Source: Staphylococcus pettenkoferi
Lineage (GTDB): Bacteria > Bacillota > Bacilli > Staphylococcales > Staphylococcaceae
Assembly: GCF_026659735.1 (NCBI RefSeq)
Contig: NZ_JANSKK010000005.1
Span: 124,001-188,000 of the forward strand
Reading direction: 5' to 3'
Length of the DNA stretch: 64,000 bases
Shown: positions 54,375 to 64,000 of the stretch, piece by piece
Layout of the letters: the number at the start of each line of letters is the position of its first letter
How positions within the stretch are numbered: the first letter of the stretch is position 1
Position numbers and translations under genes: made by a program
The notes under the pieces: generated by a model
The model's database searches: none
Seen by the model: only the letters and a program-made list of their open reading frames with translations
Told to the model about the DNA's origin: nothing

Positions 54375-54457
54375 AAGAAGTATAAGGAAGTCCGTCGCCT
54401 GTGAGGACGGTGGGCTTTGTTGATGGATTTCTATACTATAGTTATATAATTATTGGT

Positions 54458-54497
54458 AAAAGCTTCGGAAGTGGAGAACTTTCGGAGCTTTTATTAT
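54458..54497 (+). terminator. Terminator after polyol operon
   Basis: TAAAAGCTTCGG ... CGGAGCTTTTA. The stem-side A and T runs allow bidirectional use. Confidence 0.7.
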
Positions 54498-54631
54498 TAA
54501 ATATGAGTACCTTTTACTAAGTTAATTTATTTAAAGGTTGGTTAATGAAATATATTCCGTCAAACAGAAAAGTGTTGACATAATTGTGTGAAAATTGTAA
54601 TAATATAGAAAAGTATACAGGGGGGATGTAT

Positions 54632-56350
54632 ATGAAGAAACGGTGGCGCTTAGCATTATTGAGTATGCTAAGCCTAATTTTAATTCTAAGTGGTTGTGGA
54701 AGGGGTGACCACGGAGAAGTTAAAGAAACAGATCATACCGCTAAGTCTAAATCTAAAGGTGGAACGTTGAACATAGGGATTTCTGAAGCACCTGAAGGGG
54801 AGTTTCAATCTATCTTTGCAGGATCATCAGGTGATAGCGAAGTGATTGATTACTTTAATGATTCACTCGTTGATTTTGATGATAATTTCAAAATCCAGCC
54901 TAAAATTCTTTCTTGGAAATCACTCAATAAAGATAAGACTACATATGAGTTCACAATGAAAAAGGGGATTAAATGGCAGGATGGCAATCCATTAACAATT
55001 GATGATTGGATATTTACTTTAGAAACTTTAGCAGATCCTGATTATGATGGACCCAGATACGACGGGGTTCAAGATGTTAAAGGTGCTGAAGAGAAGCACG
55101 CAGGTAAAGCGAAATCAATTAGTGGGCTTGAAAAAATTGATGATTACACAGTGAAATTGACTTTTAGTAAACCACAATCAAATAACTTAGAGAGATTATG
55201 GATGAGTGCACCAATTAGTAAGAAAGTATTTGAACATATTCCAGTTAAAGAGATGGGGAAATCGCCTGAAGTACGTAAGCATCCGATCGGCTTTGGACCC
55301 TATAAAGTGAAACGTATTACGGATGGGGAATCGGTAGAGTTAGTAAGAAATAACGACTACTATCAAGGTAAACCAGGTTTGGACAAAATCAATTTACGTG
55401 TAGTAGAACAGACATCTTTAACAGAAGCTTTAGATAATGAGGAAATTGATATGGCTACGGTCTCACCGCCAATTGCTAAGGAAGTTAAAGATAACGGAAA
55501 CAAAAATATGAAAATACTAAGATCACCGGGTACAGATTACGCAATTATCGGCTTTGTACTCAATGATTATGATAAGACGAAACAAAAAATTGGTAAGGAA
55601 AGACCGAAATATCAGAACAAAAAATTAAGACAAGCACTCACATATGCTATCAATCGAAAAGAATGGATTAACGCCTTTATGTACGGTTATGCAAAACCAC
55701 TCGAAGGACTCGTTCCATCCGCATTCTGGAATGGCGCTAAAAAAGGGGACTTAAAAGATTATTCTTACGATCCGAAGAAAGCTAAAAAATTACTTGATGA
55801 AGCGGGCTATAAAGATAGAGATGGAGACGGCTGGAGAGAGGATCCGAATGGTAACAAGTTCGTCGTCAATTTGAAACATTACGCTGGATCCAATCCTACC
55901 TTTGAGCCACGTACTGCGGCAATCAAAGGTTTCTGGGAAAATGTCGGAATAAAAACTAAGACGGATATGGTTGAATTTGGTAAATATAATGAGGATTTAG
56001 AGGATGCATCGAAAGATATGGAAGCTTATGTTCGTACATGGACAGCTGGCGCCGATCCTGACCCTTCTGATTTATATAAATCCACTGCTTTATGGAATGA
56101 AGGACGTTATAACAACCCTAAAGCAGATAAGTTATTAGAAGAAGCGAAAGACCCTAAAGTTGTGGGTGATAGCCAAGAGAAACGTAAGAAGAAATATCTA
56201 GAATGGCAAAAGATTATGAACGAAGATGAACCTTATATTCCATTAGCTGAAATGGAGAGTATGACGGCTGTGAATGACCGTGTGAAGAACGTGAAAGTAT
56301 CACTTAAAGGTTCAAATCCTATCTATGAATGGACGGTGGACGATAAATAA
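54632..56350 (+). CDS. Peptide-binding lipoprotein of ABC transporter (OppA-like)
   Basis: This lipoprotein of about 572 residues (lipobox LSGC) belongs to SBP family 5 (DppA/OppA). The mature part has the WQDGNPLTIDDWIFT stretch and RQALTYAINRKEW. The ATG at 54632 has GGGGGGA upstream. It starts a five-gene unit in the order A-D-F-B-C, unlike S. aureus opp3 (B-C-D-F-A). Peptides are the probable ligand; nickel or other cargo cannot be excluded. Confidence 0.88.
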   Translation: MKKRWRLALLSMLSLILILSGCGRGDHGEVKETDHTAKSKSKGGTLNIGISEAPEGEFQSIFAGSSGDSEVIDYFNDSLVDFDDNFKIQPKILSWKSLNKDKTTYEFTMKKGIKWQDGNPLTIDDWIFTLETLADPDYDGPRYDGVQDVKGAEEKHAGKAKSISGLEKIDDYTVKLTFSKPQSNNLERLWMSAPISKKVFEHIPVKEMGKSPEVRKHPIGFGPYKVKRITDGESVELVRNNDYYQGKPGLDKINLRVVEQTSLTEALDNEEIDMATVSPPIAKEVKDNGNKNMKILRSPGTDYAIIGFVLNDYDKTKQKIGKERPKYQNKKLRQALTYAINRKEWINAFMYGYAKPLEGLVPSAFWNGAKKGDLKDYSYDPKKAKKLLDEAGYKDRDGDGWREDPNGNKFVVNLKHYAGSNPTFEPRTAAIKGFWENVGIKTKTDMVEFGKYNEDLEDASKDMEAYVRTWTAGADPDPSDLYKSTALWNEGRYNNPKADKLLEEAKDPKVVGDSQEKRKKKYLEWQKIMNEDEPYIPLAEMESMTAVNDRVKNVKVSLKGSNPIYEWTVDDK

Positions 56351-56389
56351 AAAGCTATGAATAACAGGGGATAGACAAGGGGGAATAGG

Positions 56390-57397
56390 ATGGAACATTT
56401 ATTAGAAGTTAAAAGTTTAAGCACGGGCTTTGAGATAAATAATCAATTCTATAACGCAATTTCAGACATTAATCTGACTCTGAGAAGAGGAGAAATTATG
56501 GGCATCGTTGGGGAGTCTGGTTCTGGAAAATCTGTATTTAGTGCGTCGCTGTTGAAACTTTTACCAGAAAAAATAGCTAAGATTACAGAAGGTGAGGTCT
56601 GGTATAAGGGACAACGTTTAGATCAAAGCTCAGCGGAAGAGTTGAATAAGATTCGCGGTAAAGAATTAGCGATGATCTTCCAAGAGCCCATGACATCACT
56701 CAATCCAGTATTTACGATTGGAAACCAAATGATAGAAATGATGAGATTACATCTCAAAATATCAAAAAAAGAAGCTAAGCAACGTGCAATTGAGCTACTT
56801 GAACAAGTCGGTATTCCTAGAGCGAATGAGGTAGTCAATCAATATCCACATCAACTCTCAGGTGGGATGAGACAACGTGTGATGATTGCGATGGCAATTT
56901 CGTGTGAACCAAGTTTACTCATCGCAGACGAACCTACTACCGCTCTAGACGTTACGGTGCAAGCCCAGATATTAGATTTATTAAAGCAAGTCCAAGAGAA
57001 GAATGATATGGGCATTATCTTCATCTCACATGACTTAGGGGTTATTGCGGAAATATGTGATTCAGTTGCTGTTATGTATGCGGGCGAAATTGTAGAGCGC
57101 GCGCCAGTTGAAGAATTATTCCGTGAACCGAAGCACCCTTACACACAATTATTATTAAAAGCTATTCCTAAACTAGATGATAACAATAAAAAATTAGAGA
57201 CAATCAAAGGTACCGTTCCTTCATTAACCGAACTCACTAGAGAGGGCTGTAGTTTCGCGAATAGATGTCCTTTCGCTATGCCAGAGTGTCAGAACGTTTC
57301 TTTAAAGACCATCTATCTCAATGAGAAACATCGTATTTCATGTCACTTATTTGATGAAGAAGTAATGAAGGGCAAGGGGGTGCCGAAACATGTCTAA
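56390..57397 (+). CDS. Peptide ABC transporter ATPase (OppD-like)
   Basis: This 335-residue ATPase has Walker A GESGSGKS, signature LSGGMRQRV, Walker B LLIADEP with TTALD, and the C-terminal OppD/F zinc-like Cys segment (CSFANRCPFAMPEC). It pairs with the following ATPase. Confidence 0.93.
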   Translation: MEHLLEVKSLSTGFEINNQFYNAISDINLTLRRGEIMGIVGESGSGKSVFSASLLKLLPEKIAKITEGEVWYKGQRLDQSSAEELNKIRGKELAMIFQEPMTSLNPVFTIGNQMIEMMRLHLKISKKEAKQRAIELLEQVGIPRANEVVNQYPHQLSGGMRQRVMIAMAISCEPSLLIADEPTTALDVTVQAQILDLLKQVQEKNDMGIIFISHDLGVIAEICDSVAVMYAGEIVERAPVEELFREPKHPYTQLLLKAIPKLDDNNKKLETIKGTVPSLTELTREGCSFANRCPFAMPECQNVSLKTIYLNEKHRISCHLFDEEVMKGKGVPKHV

Positions 57398-58379
57398 AGA
57401 TACGATTTTAGAAGTTAACGATTTGAAACAATACTATCCAATACGTGGGGGCGTTTTTCAACGCAAAGTAGGTGAAGTGAAAGCCGTTGATGGCGTATCT
57501 TTTAAAATAAAAAAAGGTGAGACTGTAGGGCTGGTAGGAGAATCCGGTTGTGGTAAATCCTCTGCAGGTCGCACCATTCTACGTCTTCAAAATGCGACGG
57601 CAGGTGAAATTAAATTCTGCGGACAAGATATTACGAAAGCGAAAGGGAAGACATTGCGTGAAGCGCGTAAAGGTTTCCAAATGGTCTTTCAAGATCCATA
57701 TGCATCATTAAATCCTATGCAAATGGTGGGGGATATTGTCGGAGAACCTATACGTAATTACTATAAGAAGAAGCAGAAAGATATTAAAGATGAAGTGATA
57801 GAGTTACTCGAACGTGTAGGGCTAGATGAGAGTGCGTATTACAAATATGCGCACGAATTCTCAGGAGGTCAGCGTCAACGTGTCGGTATTGCACGCGCAT
57901 TAGCATTAAAGCCGAAGTTGATTATTGCAGATGAACCTGTTAGTGCACTAGATGTGTCCGTACAATCGCAAGTGCTTAATATTATGGATGAGCTTCAAGA
58001 AGAGTTTGGACTCAGTTATTTATTTATTGCCCACGATTTAAGCGTAGTGAAACACGTGAGTGATTATATCTGTGTCATGTATTTAGGGCATATTGTGGAA
58101 CAAGGGCCTGCAGAGGAAATTTATCGCAATCCTCAGCATCCTTATACACAATCGCTCATCTCAGCGATTCCTGAAATTGATCCAGCTAAACGTAGAGAAA
58201 GAGTGATACTACAAGGAGACCTCCCTTCACCGAGCAATCCGCCGAAAGGTTGTCCTTTCCACACGCGGTGTCCACTAGTTACTGAAGAATGTAAACAGGC
58301 ACCGCCAGAATATAGAAAGATTAGTGATGGTCACGTCGCAGCTTGTATTCATTTGAAGGATGAGGTGAAGAAGGTATGA
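57390..58379 (+). CDS. Peptide ABC transporter ATPase (OppF-like)
   Basis: This 329-residue ATPase has Walker A GESGCGKSS, signature FSGGQRQRVGI, Walker B LIIADEP, and the OppF C-terminal CPFHTRCP Cys region. It overlaps OppD-like by eight bases and the next permease by four. Confidence 0.93.
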   Translation: MSKDTILEVNDLKQYYPIRGGVFQRKVGEVKAVDGVSFKIKKGETVGLVGESGCGKSSAGRTILRLQNATAGEIKFCGQDITKAKGKTLREARKGFQMVFQDPYASLNPMQMVGDIVGEPIRNYYKKKQKDIKDEVIELLERVGLDESAYYKYAHEFSGGQRQRVGIARALALKPKLIIADEPVSALDVSVQSQVLNIMDELQEEFGLSYLFIAHDLSVVKHVSDYICVMYLGHIVEQGPAEEIYRNPQHPYTQSLISAIPEIDPAKRRERVILQGDLPSPSNPPKGCPFHTRCPLVTEECKQAPPEYRKISDGHVAACIHLKDEVKKV

Positions 58380-59338
58380 CTACTTTAATTATACGTCGTG
58401 TGTTAATCATGATACCTATGCTCATATTGATGTCCGTCGTTATATTCTTTGTAGCTAAGATGCAACCTGGTGACGCATTTACAGGTCAAAAGAGACCCGG
58501 AATTTCGGCAGATTATTACAATGAGCAACGCGCAAAGTTAGGATTAGATCAACCGATTTATAAACAGTATTTAACGTGGGCGAATAACGTCGTTCATGGT
58601 GATTTAGGTGAATCCATTAAATATAAACGACCTATTATGGATTTAGTTAAAGAACGTATGACGAACACAATTATGCTTGGAACAATCAGTTTAATTATCA
58701 CATACTTAGTCGCCTTTCCACTGGGTATTCTCTCAGGGCGTAAGCCTTACTCACTATATGATTATGGTATACAATTTGCGAACTATTTAACCCTAGCTAT
58801 CCCATCATTTGTTGCAGGGGTCTTCGCTATTTATATCTTCGGATTCCAACTCGGATGGTTCCCGTTCTCAGGTTCGGTAGCTATCGGAGTGGAGCCAGGA
58901 ACGTTACCGTACTTTTTAAGTAAGGTTTATCATACAATTCTACCTGCGATCGTATTAGGCTTACTTTCAATCGCAAGTTATATTCAATTCTTGCGCAACG
59001 ATATTATAGAGAATTCGCGTAAAGACTATATTAGAACAGCAAGATCCAAGGGGTTATCTGAATCAAAGATTTATAACAAACATATTTTACGTAACTCCAT
59101 CATTCCTATCGTGACATTCTTTGGTGCAGATGTTGTCTCAGTATTTGGTGGAGCAGTCATTATCGAGACGATCTTCTCCTATCCAGGAATAGGGAAGTTA
59201 CTGATTGAATCTATTAGTGGTAAAGATTACCCATTAATGATGGCCTTGTTATTATTCTTCTCATTCTTAGGTTTATTGGCGAACCTTATTTCTGATATAG
59301 CATACAGTATTGTGGATCCAAGAATTAAGAGTAACTAA
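58376..59338 (+). CDS. Peptide ABC transporter permease (OppB-like)
   Basis: This 320-residue permease has six helices. The EAA loop for ATPase docking is seen at RTARSKGLSESKIYNKHILRN. It forms a dimer with the next permease. Confidence 0.9.
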   Translation: MTTLIIRRVLIMIPMLILMSVVIFFVAKMQPGDAFTGQKRPGISADYYNEQRAKLGLDQPIYKQYLTWANNVVHGDLGESIKYKRPIMDLVKERMTNTIMLGTISLIITYLVAFPLGILSGRKPYSLYDYGIQFANYLTLAIPSFVAGVFAIYIFGFQLGWFPFSGSVAIGVEPGTLPYFLSKVYHTILPAIVLGLLSIASYIQFLRNDIIENSRKDYIRTARSKGLSESKIYNKHILRNSIIPIVTFFGADVVSVFGGAVIIETIFSYPGIGKLLIESISGKDYPLMMALLLFFSFLGLLANLISDIAYSIVDPRIKSN

Positions 59339-59349
59339 GGAGGGATAGT

Positions 59350-60243
59350 ATGGAGAATAAACGTAAATCAAGAGGGGCTTCCCCCGTTCAAATTGCAATA
59401 AGAAAGTTTAGTCGCAATAAGATCGCAATGATTTCAGCTATTGTATTATTAACGATCTTTGTGTTGTCCTTACTCTCTCCTTTAATTGCACCACATGATC
59501 CTAATACGCAATATTTATCAACGATTAAAGGCCAGATGACAGGCACACATTGGCTGGGTACAGATTCAGGTGGTAGAGATATATTTAGTCGATTACTATT
59601 TGCTGGACGTGTATCTTTACTATTCGGACTCTTTACTACTATAGGACTAATGATTATCGGTGTACTCATCGGTATGATTTCAGGGTACTACGGAGGATGG
59701 GTAGATACATTATTGATGCGTTTCACAGAGTTTGTGATGCTCTTCCCATTCATCCCATTTGCAGTAGTTCTTAATGCGACTTTCAGTGGTAAAATTGAAA
59801 GTAAATATGGTTCAGCTATTATATTAGCACTCGTATTAATCGTATTGTCTTGGGTCGGAGTTGCACGTGTCGTTCGTGGTAAGGTGATGCAAGAGAAAGA
59901 GAACGAATATTTCCTAGCAGCTCAATCTATAGGAACACCTGTATATAAGATACTCTTCAAACATCTTTTACCTAATATTCTAAGCGTTATTATCGTACAA
60001 GCCACACTTATTTTTGCGGTTCAAATTGTGGCTGAAGCGGGATTGAGTTTCTTAGGTTTCGGTATTGATAAGACCGTTCCAACATGGGGGAATATGCTGA
60101 CAGACGCGCAAGAAGGAGACATCTTACGAGGTAAACCATGGATTTGGATGCCACCTGCAGCCGCGATTACGATTACAATCTTATGTATTAACTTTATAGG
60201 AGAAGGATTGAAAGACGCATTGAATCCTAAGTCAATTCGTTAA
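59350..60243 (+). CDS. Peptide ABC transporter permease (OppC-like)
   Basis: This 297-residue permease has the N-terminal OppC-type segment (KFSRNKIAMISA), the HWLGTDSGGRDIFSR stretch and the docking loop EYFLAAQSIGTPVYKILFKHLLPN. It ends the operon. Confidence 0.9.
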   Translation: MENKRKSRGASPVQIAIRKFSRNKIAMISAIVLLTIFVLSLLSPLIAPHDPNTQYLSTIKGQMTGTHWLGTDSGGRDIFSRLLFAGRVSLLFGLFTTIGLMIIGVLIGMISGYYGGWVDTLLMRFTEFVMLFPFIPFAVVLNATFSGKIESKYGSAIILALVLIVLSWVGVARVVRGKVMQEKENEYFLAAQSIGTPVYKILFKHLLPNILSVIIVQATLIFAVQIVAEAGLSFLGFGIDKTVPTWGNMLTDAQEGDILRGKPWIWMPPAAAITITILCINFIGEGLKDALNPKSIR

Positions 60244-60319
60244 ATAGCGTGAGAAGTAAAGCTGAAGGTTGATTATAGCGTTTAATAACGTGTTGAGTTG
60301 AATGCTCGACAATCATCAA

Positions 60320-60360
60320 GAGTGGGACAGAATATATTTCGGTCTCACTCTTTCGTTTTT
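60320..60360 (+). terminator. Terminator after the peptide transporter operon
   Basis: GAGTGGGAC ... GTCTCACTC with TTTCGTTTTT, a common staphylococcal hairpin type. Confidence 0.8.
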
Positions 60361-60445
60361 GAGTAATAGATATATTTAGTAAAATATAAGTAACATTTTT
60401 ATGTTTTTAGTATAAAAATGAGTTTGATTTGTGGGGGGATAACAA

Positions 60446-61852
60446 TTGAATAGAAATGAGGTAGAAACTCGACTTAAAGAACAGTTTGGAGAACGACTGA
60501 TGACTGATATTGCTGATTTAGTGTCCTACGGGTATGACGGATCATTTGGTCAATATAATCCAGAATATGTCGTTCAAGTATTTTCAACACAAGAAGTACA
60601 ATATGTGGTTAAACTCGCGAATGAGTTTGAAGTTCCAGTTTATGCAAGAGGTGCGAGTACAAGTTTATCTGGCGGCGCATTACCTGTTAAGGGAGGCATC
60701 GTTATCGACTTCTCCCAATGGGAAGATTTAGAAATTTATCCAGAAGATTTATTGATTAAAGCGAGTCCAGGCGTTCGCACTGATAAAATTCATCAACTTG
60801 CAGACCAACATAACCTCATGTACCCGCCTGATCCATCATCCTCTGTTGTATGTACGATTGGTGGTAATTTAGCTGAAAACTCAGGGGGACCACGAGGCAT
60901 TAAATATGGCGTAACCAAAGATTACGTTATTGGTTTAGAAGTCGTGATGGCAGACGGCGAAGTCATTCGTACCGGAGGGCAGACAATTAAGAACGTTACG
61001 GGTTATGACTTAACGAAACTACTTATCGGTTCAGAGGGCACGCTAGGGATTATTACTGAGGCGACTTTGCGTTTAATTCCGAAACCTATTGATACGAAGA
61101 CAGCGATGATTATTTTTGATGATCTTTATACAGCTGGTAAATCCATCTCGCAAATACTAACTTCAGGCGTCCGACCGTCTAAAATGGAAATTCTAGATCA
61201 CAATGCTTTAAATAAAGTAGAAGATTACGCAGAGTTAGATTTACCACGTGAAGCGGCAGCCATTTTACTCGTAGAAGTAGACGGAGAACCTGATAACTTG
61301 GATAAAGAATTGAAGATTGTACGCACAGCATTGAAAGAGATTGGCGTGGAGAACATCGAAATTGCACAGTCTAAAGAGGACGAAGCGAAATTATGGCAAG
61401 TGCGTAAACTCGTTTCACCTGCCGTTGTGGAAAGTGGTTATACTAAGATTTCTGAGGATGCGACTGTACCGTTAAGTAAAATTCCAGAAATGTTTAAGAA
61501 AATTGACGAAGTAAAAGAAAAGTACGGACTAAATATTGTGGTGTTCGGTCATGCTGGCGACGGAAATTTACATCCAACGATTAATACTAACATGCGTGAT
61601 GATGGGGAGGTACGTCGTACAGAAGATGCAGTAGAAGAAATCTTTAACTACGCGATCGAACTAGGAGGGACCCTATCTGGCGAACATGGTATCGGCATCA
61701 TGAAAAAGGCGTTTATGAAGAAAGAAGTTGGCGAACAAGGTATTCGCTATCAACAACTAATTAAACAAGCACTCGACCCTAAAAATATCTTGAATCCGGG
61801 CAAGATCTTTCCGGAAGAAGGAGAAGAAAGGTTAGTGTTGCGCAATGAGTAA
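60446..61852 (+). CDS. FAD-linked oxidoreductase, GlcD-like (glycolate/D-lactate)
   Basis: This 468-residue enzyme has an N-terminal FAD-binding PCMH domain ([14 protein letters not shown] near 72, [21 protein letters not shown] near 130) and a C-terminal FAD-oxidase domain with [10 protein letters not shown] and SGEHGIG. It belongs to the GlcD/D-lactate dehydrogenase family. It starts with TTG after GGGGGGAT and overlaps the Fe-S partner by eight bases. Substrate, glycolate or D-lactate, is not settled by sequence. Confidence 0.87.
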   Translation: MNRNEVETRLKEQFGERLMTDIADLVSYGYDGSFGQYNPEYVVQVFSTQEVQYVVKLANEFEVPVYARGASTSLSGGALPVKGGIVIDFSQWEDLEIYPEDLLIKASPGVRTDKIHQLADQHNLMYPPDPSSSVVCTIGGNLAENSGGPRGIKYGVTKDYVIGLEVVMADGEVIRTGGQTIKNVTGYDLTKLLIGSEGTLGIITEATLRLIPKPIDTKTAMIIFDDLYTAGKSISQILTSGVRPSKMEILDHNALNKVEDYAELDLPREAAAILLVEVDGEPDNLDKELKIVRTALKEIGVENIEIAQSKEDEAKLWQVRKLVSPAVVESGYTKISEDATVPLSKIPEMFKKIDEVKEKYGLNIVVFGHAGDGNLHPTINTNMRDDGEVRRTEDAVEEIFNYAIELGGTLSGEHGIGIMKKAFMKKEVGEQGIRYQQLIKQALDPKNILNPGKIFPEEGEERLVLRNE

Positions 61853-63149
61853 TCGTTTATTGAAGCAATTAGACTATGAAGCGACATTTGATTGTGTGCA
61901 GTGTGGTTATTGTTTACCAGCTTGTCCTACGTATGTGGCTTTTGAGAAAGAAAAACACTCTCCTCGGGGGCGAATTAACTTAGTTAAGATGGCGGCAGAA
62001 GGTAAAGTTTCACTCGATGATATGCGCGAAAGTATAGACTTGTGTCTCGGTTGTCGCGCGTGTGAGACCGTTTGTCCAACGAATGTACAGTATGGCGATA
62101 TCCTAATGTCTGCTGTCGAAGTCTTGAATGAAGATGGTCAGTTAGGTCGTAAACGTAAGGTCATTCAGAACTTAGCTTTCAAATATATCTTACCTAAAAA
62201 AGGTAGTGTTAAGACTCTCAATCATGCGATTTATTATTACGAGAAAACAGGGTTAAAACAATTCATTAATCGATTCCACTTATTAGGTCAAAAGACGAAA
62301 ATGAGCGAGTTGAACCAAGCGTTGCCGAATGTTAAAAAAGTGACTAAGGCACAGGAAGAAAAACGAAATAGTGAGCAAATGGAGGACCGAGCTAACCATG
62401 AACAACCCGTCATGCGCGTCGGTTTCTTTGAAGGTTGTATCATGGATGCGTTCTTCTCTAAAATTAATGATTTAGCGGTAGAAATTATGAAAAAGCATGG
62501 AGTGCAAGTTGATAACATTGAGGGACAAACATGTTGTGGTGCTTTACAACATCATGCAGGAGAAACAAGTCAAACGGTTGAATTGGCAAAGAAAAATATT
62601 GCAGCGTTTGATGATGCAGGTGTTGATTATGTCGTTAACACAATCGGTGGCTGTGGTGCGTCGCTCAAAGAGTACGATAAGTTATTTAAAGAAGGTAGCT
62701 ATTGGCATCAACGTGCGAAACGTTTTGTGAGAAAGGTCAGAGATATATCTGAGATTATGGATCAATTAGAGCTAGATATGTCATATCCCGTTTCGTATAA
62801 AGCAGTCTACCAACCGTCATGTCATTTAGAAAATGTTCAACAAGTTTTCCATTCACCACAAGCTGTTTTAGAACAAGTTCAAAATCTAAACGTGGTGGAT
62901 ATGGAAGGTCAGTCACAATGTTGTGGTTCAGCTGGGATATACAACATTCTACATTATGATGAATCAATGAAAATCTTAAATAATAAGATGAAAAATGTTG
63001 AGGCAGCACACCCAAACTTAGTCATCACGTCTAATCCTGGCTGTCACATTCAAATGCAGTTAGGTGTCGAACGCGAGGGGCTAAGTGACCAAATTGCTGT
63101 TAAACATATCGTGGAAGTTGTGGCGGAAGCGTGCGGAATAACTGCTTAG
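61845..63149 (+). CDS. Fe-S subunit, GlcF-like
   Basis: This 434-residue protein has two ferredoxin-type clusters (CVQCGYCLPACP near 17, CLGCRACETVCP near 68) and two CCG-type heterodisulfide motifs (CCGALQHH, CCGSAGIYN). It passes electrons from the GlcD-like flavoprotein to the membrane. The pair resembles GlcDF or LutA-type enzymes, but no third (GlcE) subunit is present. Confidence 0.87.
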   Translation: MSNRLLKQLDYEATFDCVQCGYCLPACPTYVAFEKEKHSPRGRINLVKMAAEGKVSLDDMRESIDLCLGCRACETVCPTNVQYGDILMSAVEVLNEDGQLGRKRKVIQNLAFKYILPKKGSVKTLNHAIYYYEKTGLKQFINRFHLLGQKTKMSELNQALPNVKKVTKAQEEKRNSEQMEDRANHEQPVMRVGFFEGCIMDAFFSKINDLAVEIMKKHGVQVDNIEGQTCCGALQHHAGETSQTVELAKKNIAAFDDAGVDYVVNTIGGCGASLKEYDKLFKEGSYWHQRAKRFVRKVRDISEIMDQLELDMSYPVSYKAVYQPSCHLENVQQVFHSPQAVLEQVQNLNVVDMEGQSQCCGSAGIYNILHYDESMKILNNKMKNVEAAHPNLVITSNPGCHIQMQLGVEREGLSDQIAVKHIVEVVAEACGITA

Positions 63150-63174
63150 ATTGAAATTTGAGTAATAATAGAAT

Positions 63175-63216
63175 GCCCTTTCTAAATGAGATAAGACTCG
63201 CTTAGAAAGGGCTTTG
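63175..63216 (+). terminator. Terminator between glcF-like and WYL gene
   Basis: GCCCTTTCTAA ... TTAGAAAGGGC forms an 11-base-pair stem between convergent genes. Confidence 0.8.
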
Positions 63217-63227
63217 TTTAGTTAAAA

Positions 63228-64000
63228 TCATCGTTCATAATGCGCAATAATATCTTTCATACGATCCAAGAACCCATTAATATACTTTGCTGGCCCAAGA
63301 ATACGCACATGAGGTGTGTGTTGATAAGCAATGTAATATGCATCAAGCTCTGTCACTGCCAAGTCAATAATCAGATAATCATTATGAGATGATGGACGTT
63401 CATCAATAACTGTATAAATTTCACATAAACTGCTCTTAATATCTTTGTGAACTTCAAGGGTAACAACATCCCGCGCATAACACTGCTTAAACTGCAAATC
63501 TGTAAATTCTACCTGATCAATTTTACGTACATCCACGCTCTTCAGAGAGTCATTCTCCTCATACGTGAGCCAATAATTGTAATTCATATAGATGAGAGAA
63601 TGCGGCACAATCGTACTCTTGCTTTGGTCTGTGAAAGTCACATCGATCAGCACACCTTCACGGATAGCCGTTTGAATCGTCATCAATTGTTTACCAGGCA
63701 GCACTTCACCTTCTCGCGGTTTAAAATGATTGATGACATCTTGAATCGTATTTGCATCTTCAATTCGTGAACCTTGCTTCAATTTCTCAAAAAGTTTAAT
63801 GACATTCGTATGTAAATAAGGCGTTAAGCTCTTAATCTGCAACAATACGCCTAATACGGCATAACTATCATAGGTAAATGTGTAATTATCGAGATAATAA
63901 TACGTGCTTTCTGAGCCGCGCTTATGTTTAATTTGGGTATTAGTCGCGTGCCATTCGTCACTTTCATAGAAGAACAGATTCATATCTTTAACATCACGTT
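63228..64000 (-). CDS. WYL-domain regulator, N-terminus outside window
   Basis: The frame stays open to the right edge, and the residues before the first ATG (RDVKDM) match the end of an HTH recognition region, so the true start lies outside. The visible 257 residues include the middle and C-terminal WYL domain, ending in VRILGPAKYINGFLDRMKDI. WYL proteins are ligand-sensing transcription factors, often near defence or metabolic genes. Confidence 0.8.
   Translation of the reverse strand, partial: RDVKDMNLFFYESDEWHATNTQIKHKRGSESTYYYLDNYTFTYDSYAVLGVLLQIKSLTPYLHTNVIKLFEKLKQGSRIEDANTIQDVINHFKPREGEVLPGKQLMTIQTAIREGVLIDVTFTDQSKSTIVPHSLIYMNYNYWLTYEENDSLKSVDVRKIDQVEFTDLQFKQCYARDVVTLEVHKDIKSSLCEIYTVIDERPSSHNDYLIIDLAVTELDAYYIAYQHTPHVRILGPAKYINGFLDRMKDIIAHYER

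Noticed and set aside
63981..63983. ATG taken as the start of the WYL gene
   Set aside because: The frame continues upstream to the window edge with HTH-like residues, and WYL proteins normally have an N-terminal HTH domain.

Overview
The window is low-to-mid GC Firmicute DNA that reads as a Staphylococcus chromosome. It carries the ica (PNAG) operon, a staphyloxanthin-type crt operon, a Fur-controlled citrate-siderophore cluster, an Opp-type peptide transporter and many staphylococcal-style lipoproteins. The species is a non-aureus staphylococcus; a yellow-pigmented, relatively GC-rich species would fit, but the sequence alone does not name it. I see no rRNA or tRNA gene, transposase, integrase or CRISPR array.

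Layout. 1-10.3 kb is cell-surface polymer biology: an oxidoreductase fragment, a PAP2 phosphatase, icaADBC on the minus strand without an adjacent icaR, and two large CDP-glycerol glycerophosphotransferase (TagF-like) genes. 10.3-15.1 kb holds a DUF4015-type lipoprotein, two small unknowns and a tandem pair of paralogous lipoproteins, the second interrupted by one in-frame stop (a likely CAA-to-TAA change). 15.3-26.6 kb is an iron island: esterase, SAM methyltransferase, two siderophore-binding lipoproteins, two NIS synthetases, an MFS exporter, a fold-III PLP enzyme and a two-permease importer, with three Fur boxes.

26.6-28.4 kb is nearly gene-free and holds three copies of a palindromic element of about 150 bp, alternating with a degenerate tandem repeat of about 80 bp. 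A fourth copy lies on the other strand at 38.4 kb. The four copies keep one asymmetric internal loop while their helices change by compensating substitutions. This looks like selection on a folded RNA or ssDNA, and I know no name for it. It is the best candidate here for an undescribed element. A short HTH gene resembling a truncated Panacea-type antitoxin sits beside the array.

28.4-41.8 kb is mixed: glutathione peroxidase with a one-Cys MarR regulator, an MMPL exporter coupled to an orphan betaine-type binding protein, TetR, a BCCT transporter, an MFS/LysR divergent pair, an SDR, an esterase and small membrane proteins. 42.0-47.5 kb is a complete staphyloxanthin operon in the order crtO-N-M-P-Q rather than the S. 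aureus order O-P-Q-M-N. 47.6-49.7 kb is an AT-rich two-gene island with an XRE/ImmA-like protein whose metal-binding motif is lost. 49.8-54.4 kb is an NAD(P)-binding protein and a cre-controlled polyol kinase/transporter/dehydrogenase operon. 54.6-60.2 kb is a five-gene peptide ABC transporter. 60.4-63.1 kb is a glcD/glcF-type dehydrogenase pair, and the window ends inside a WYL-domain regulator.
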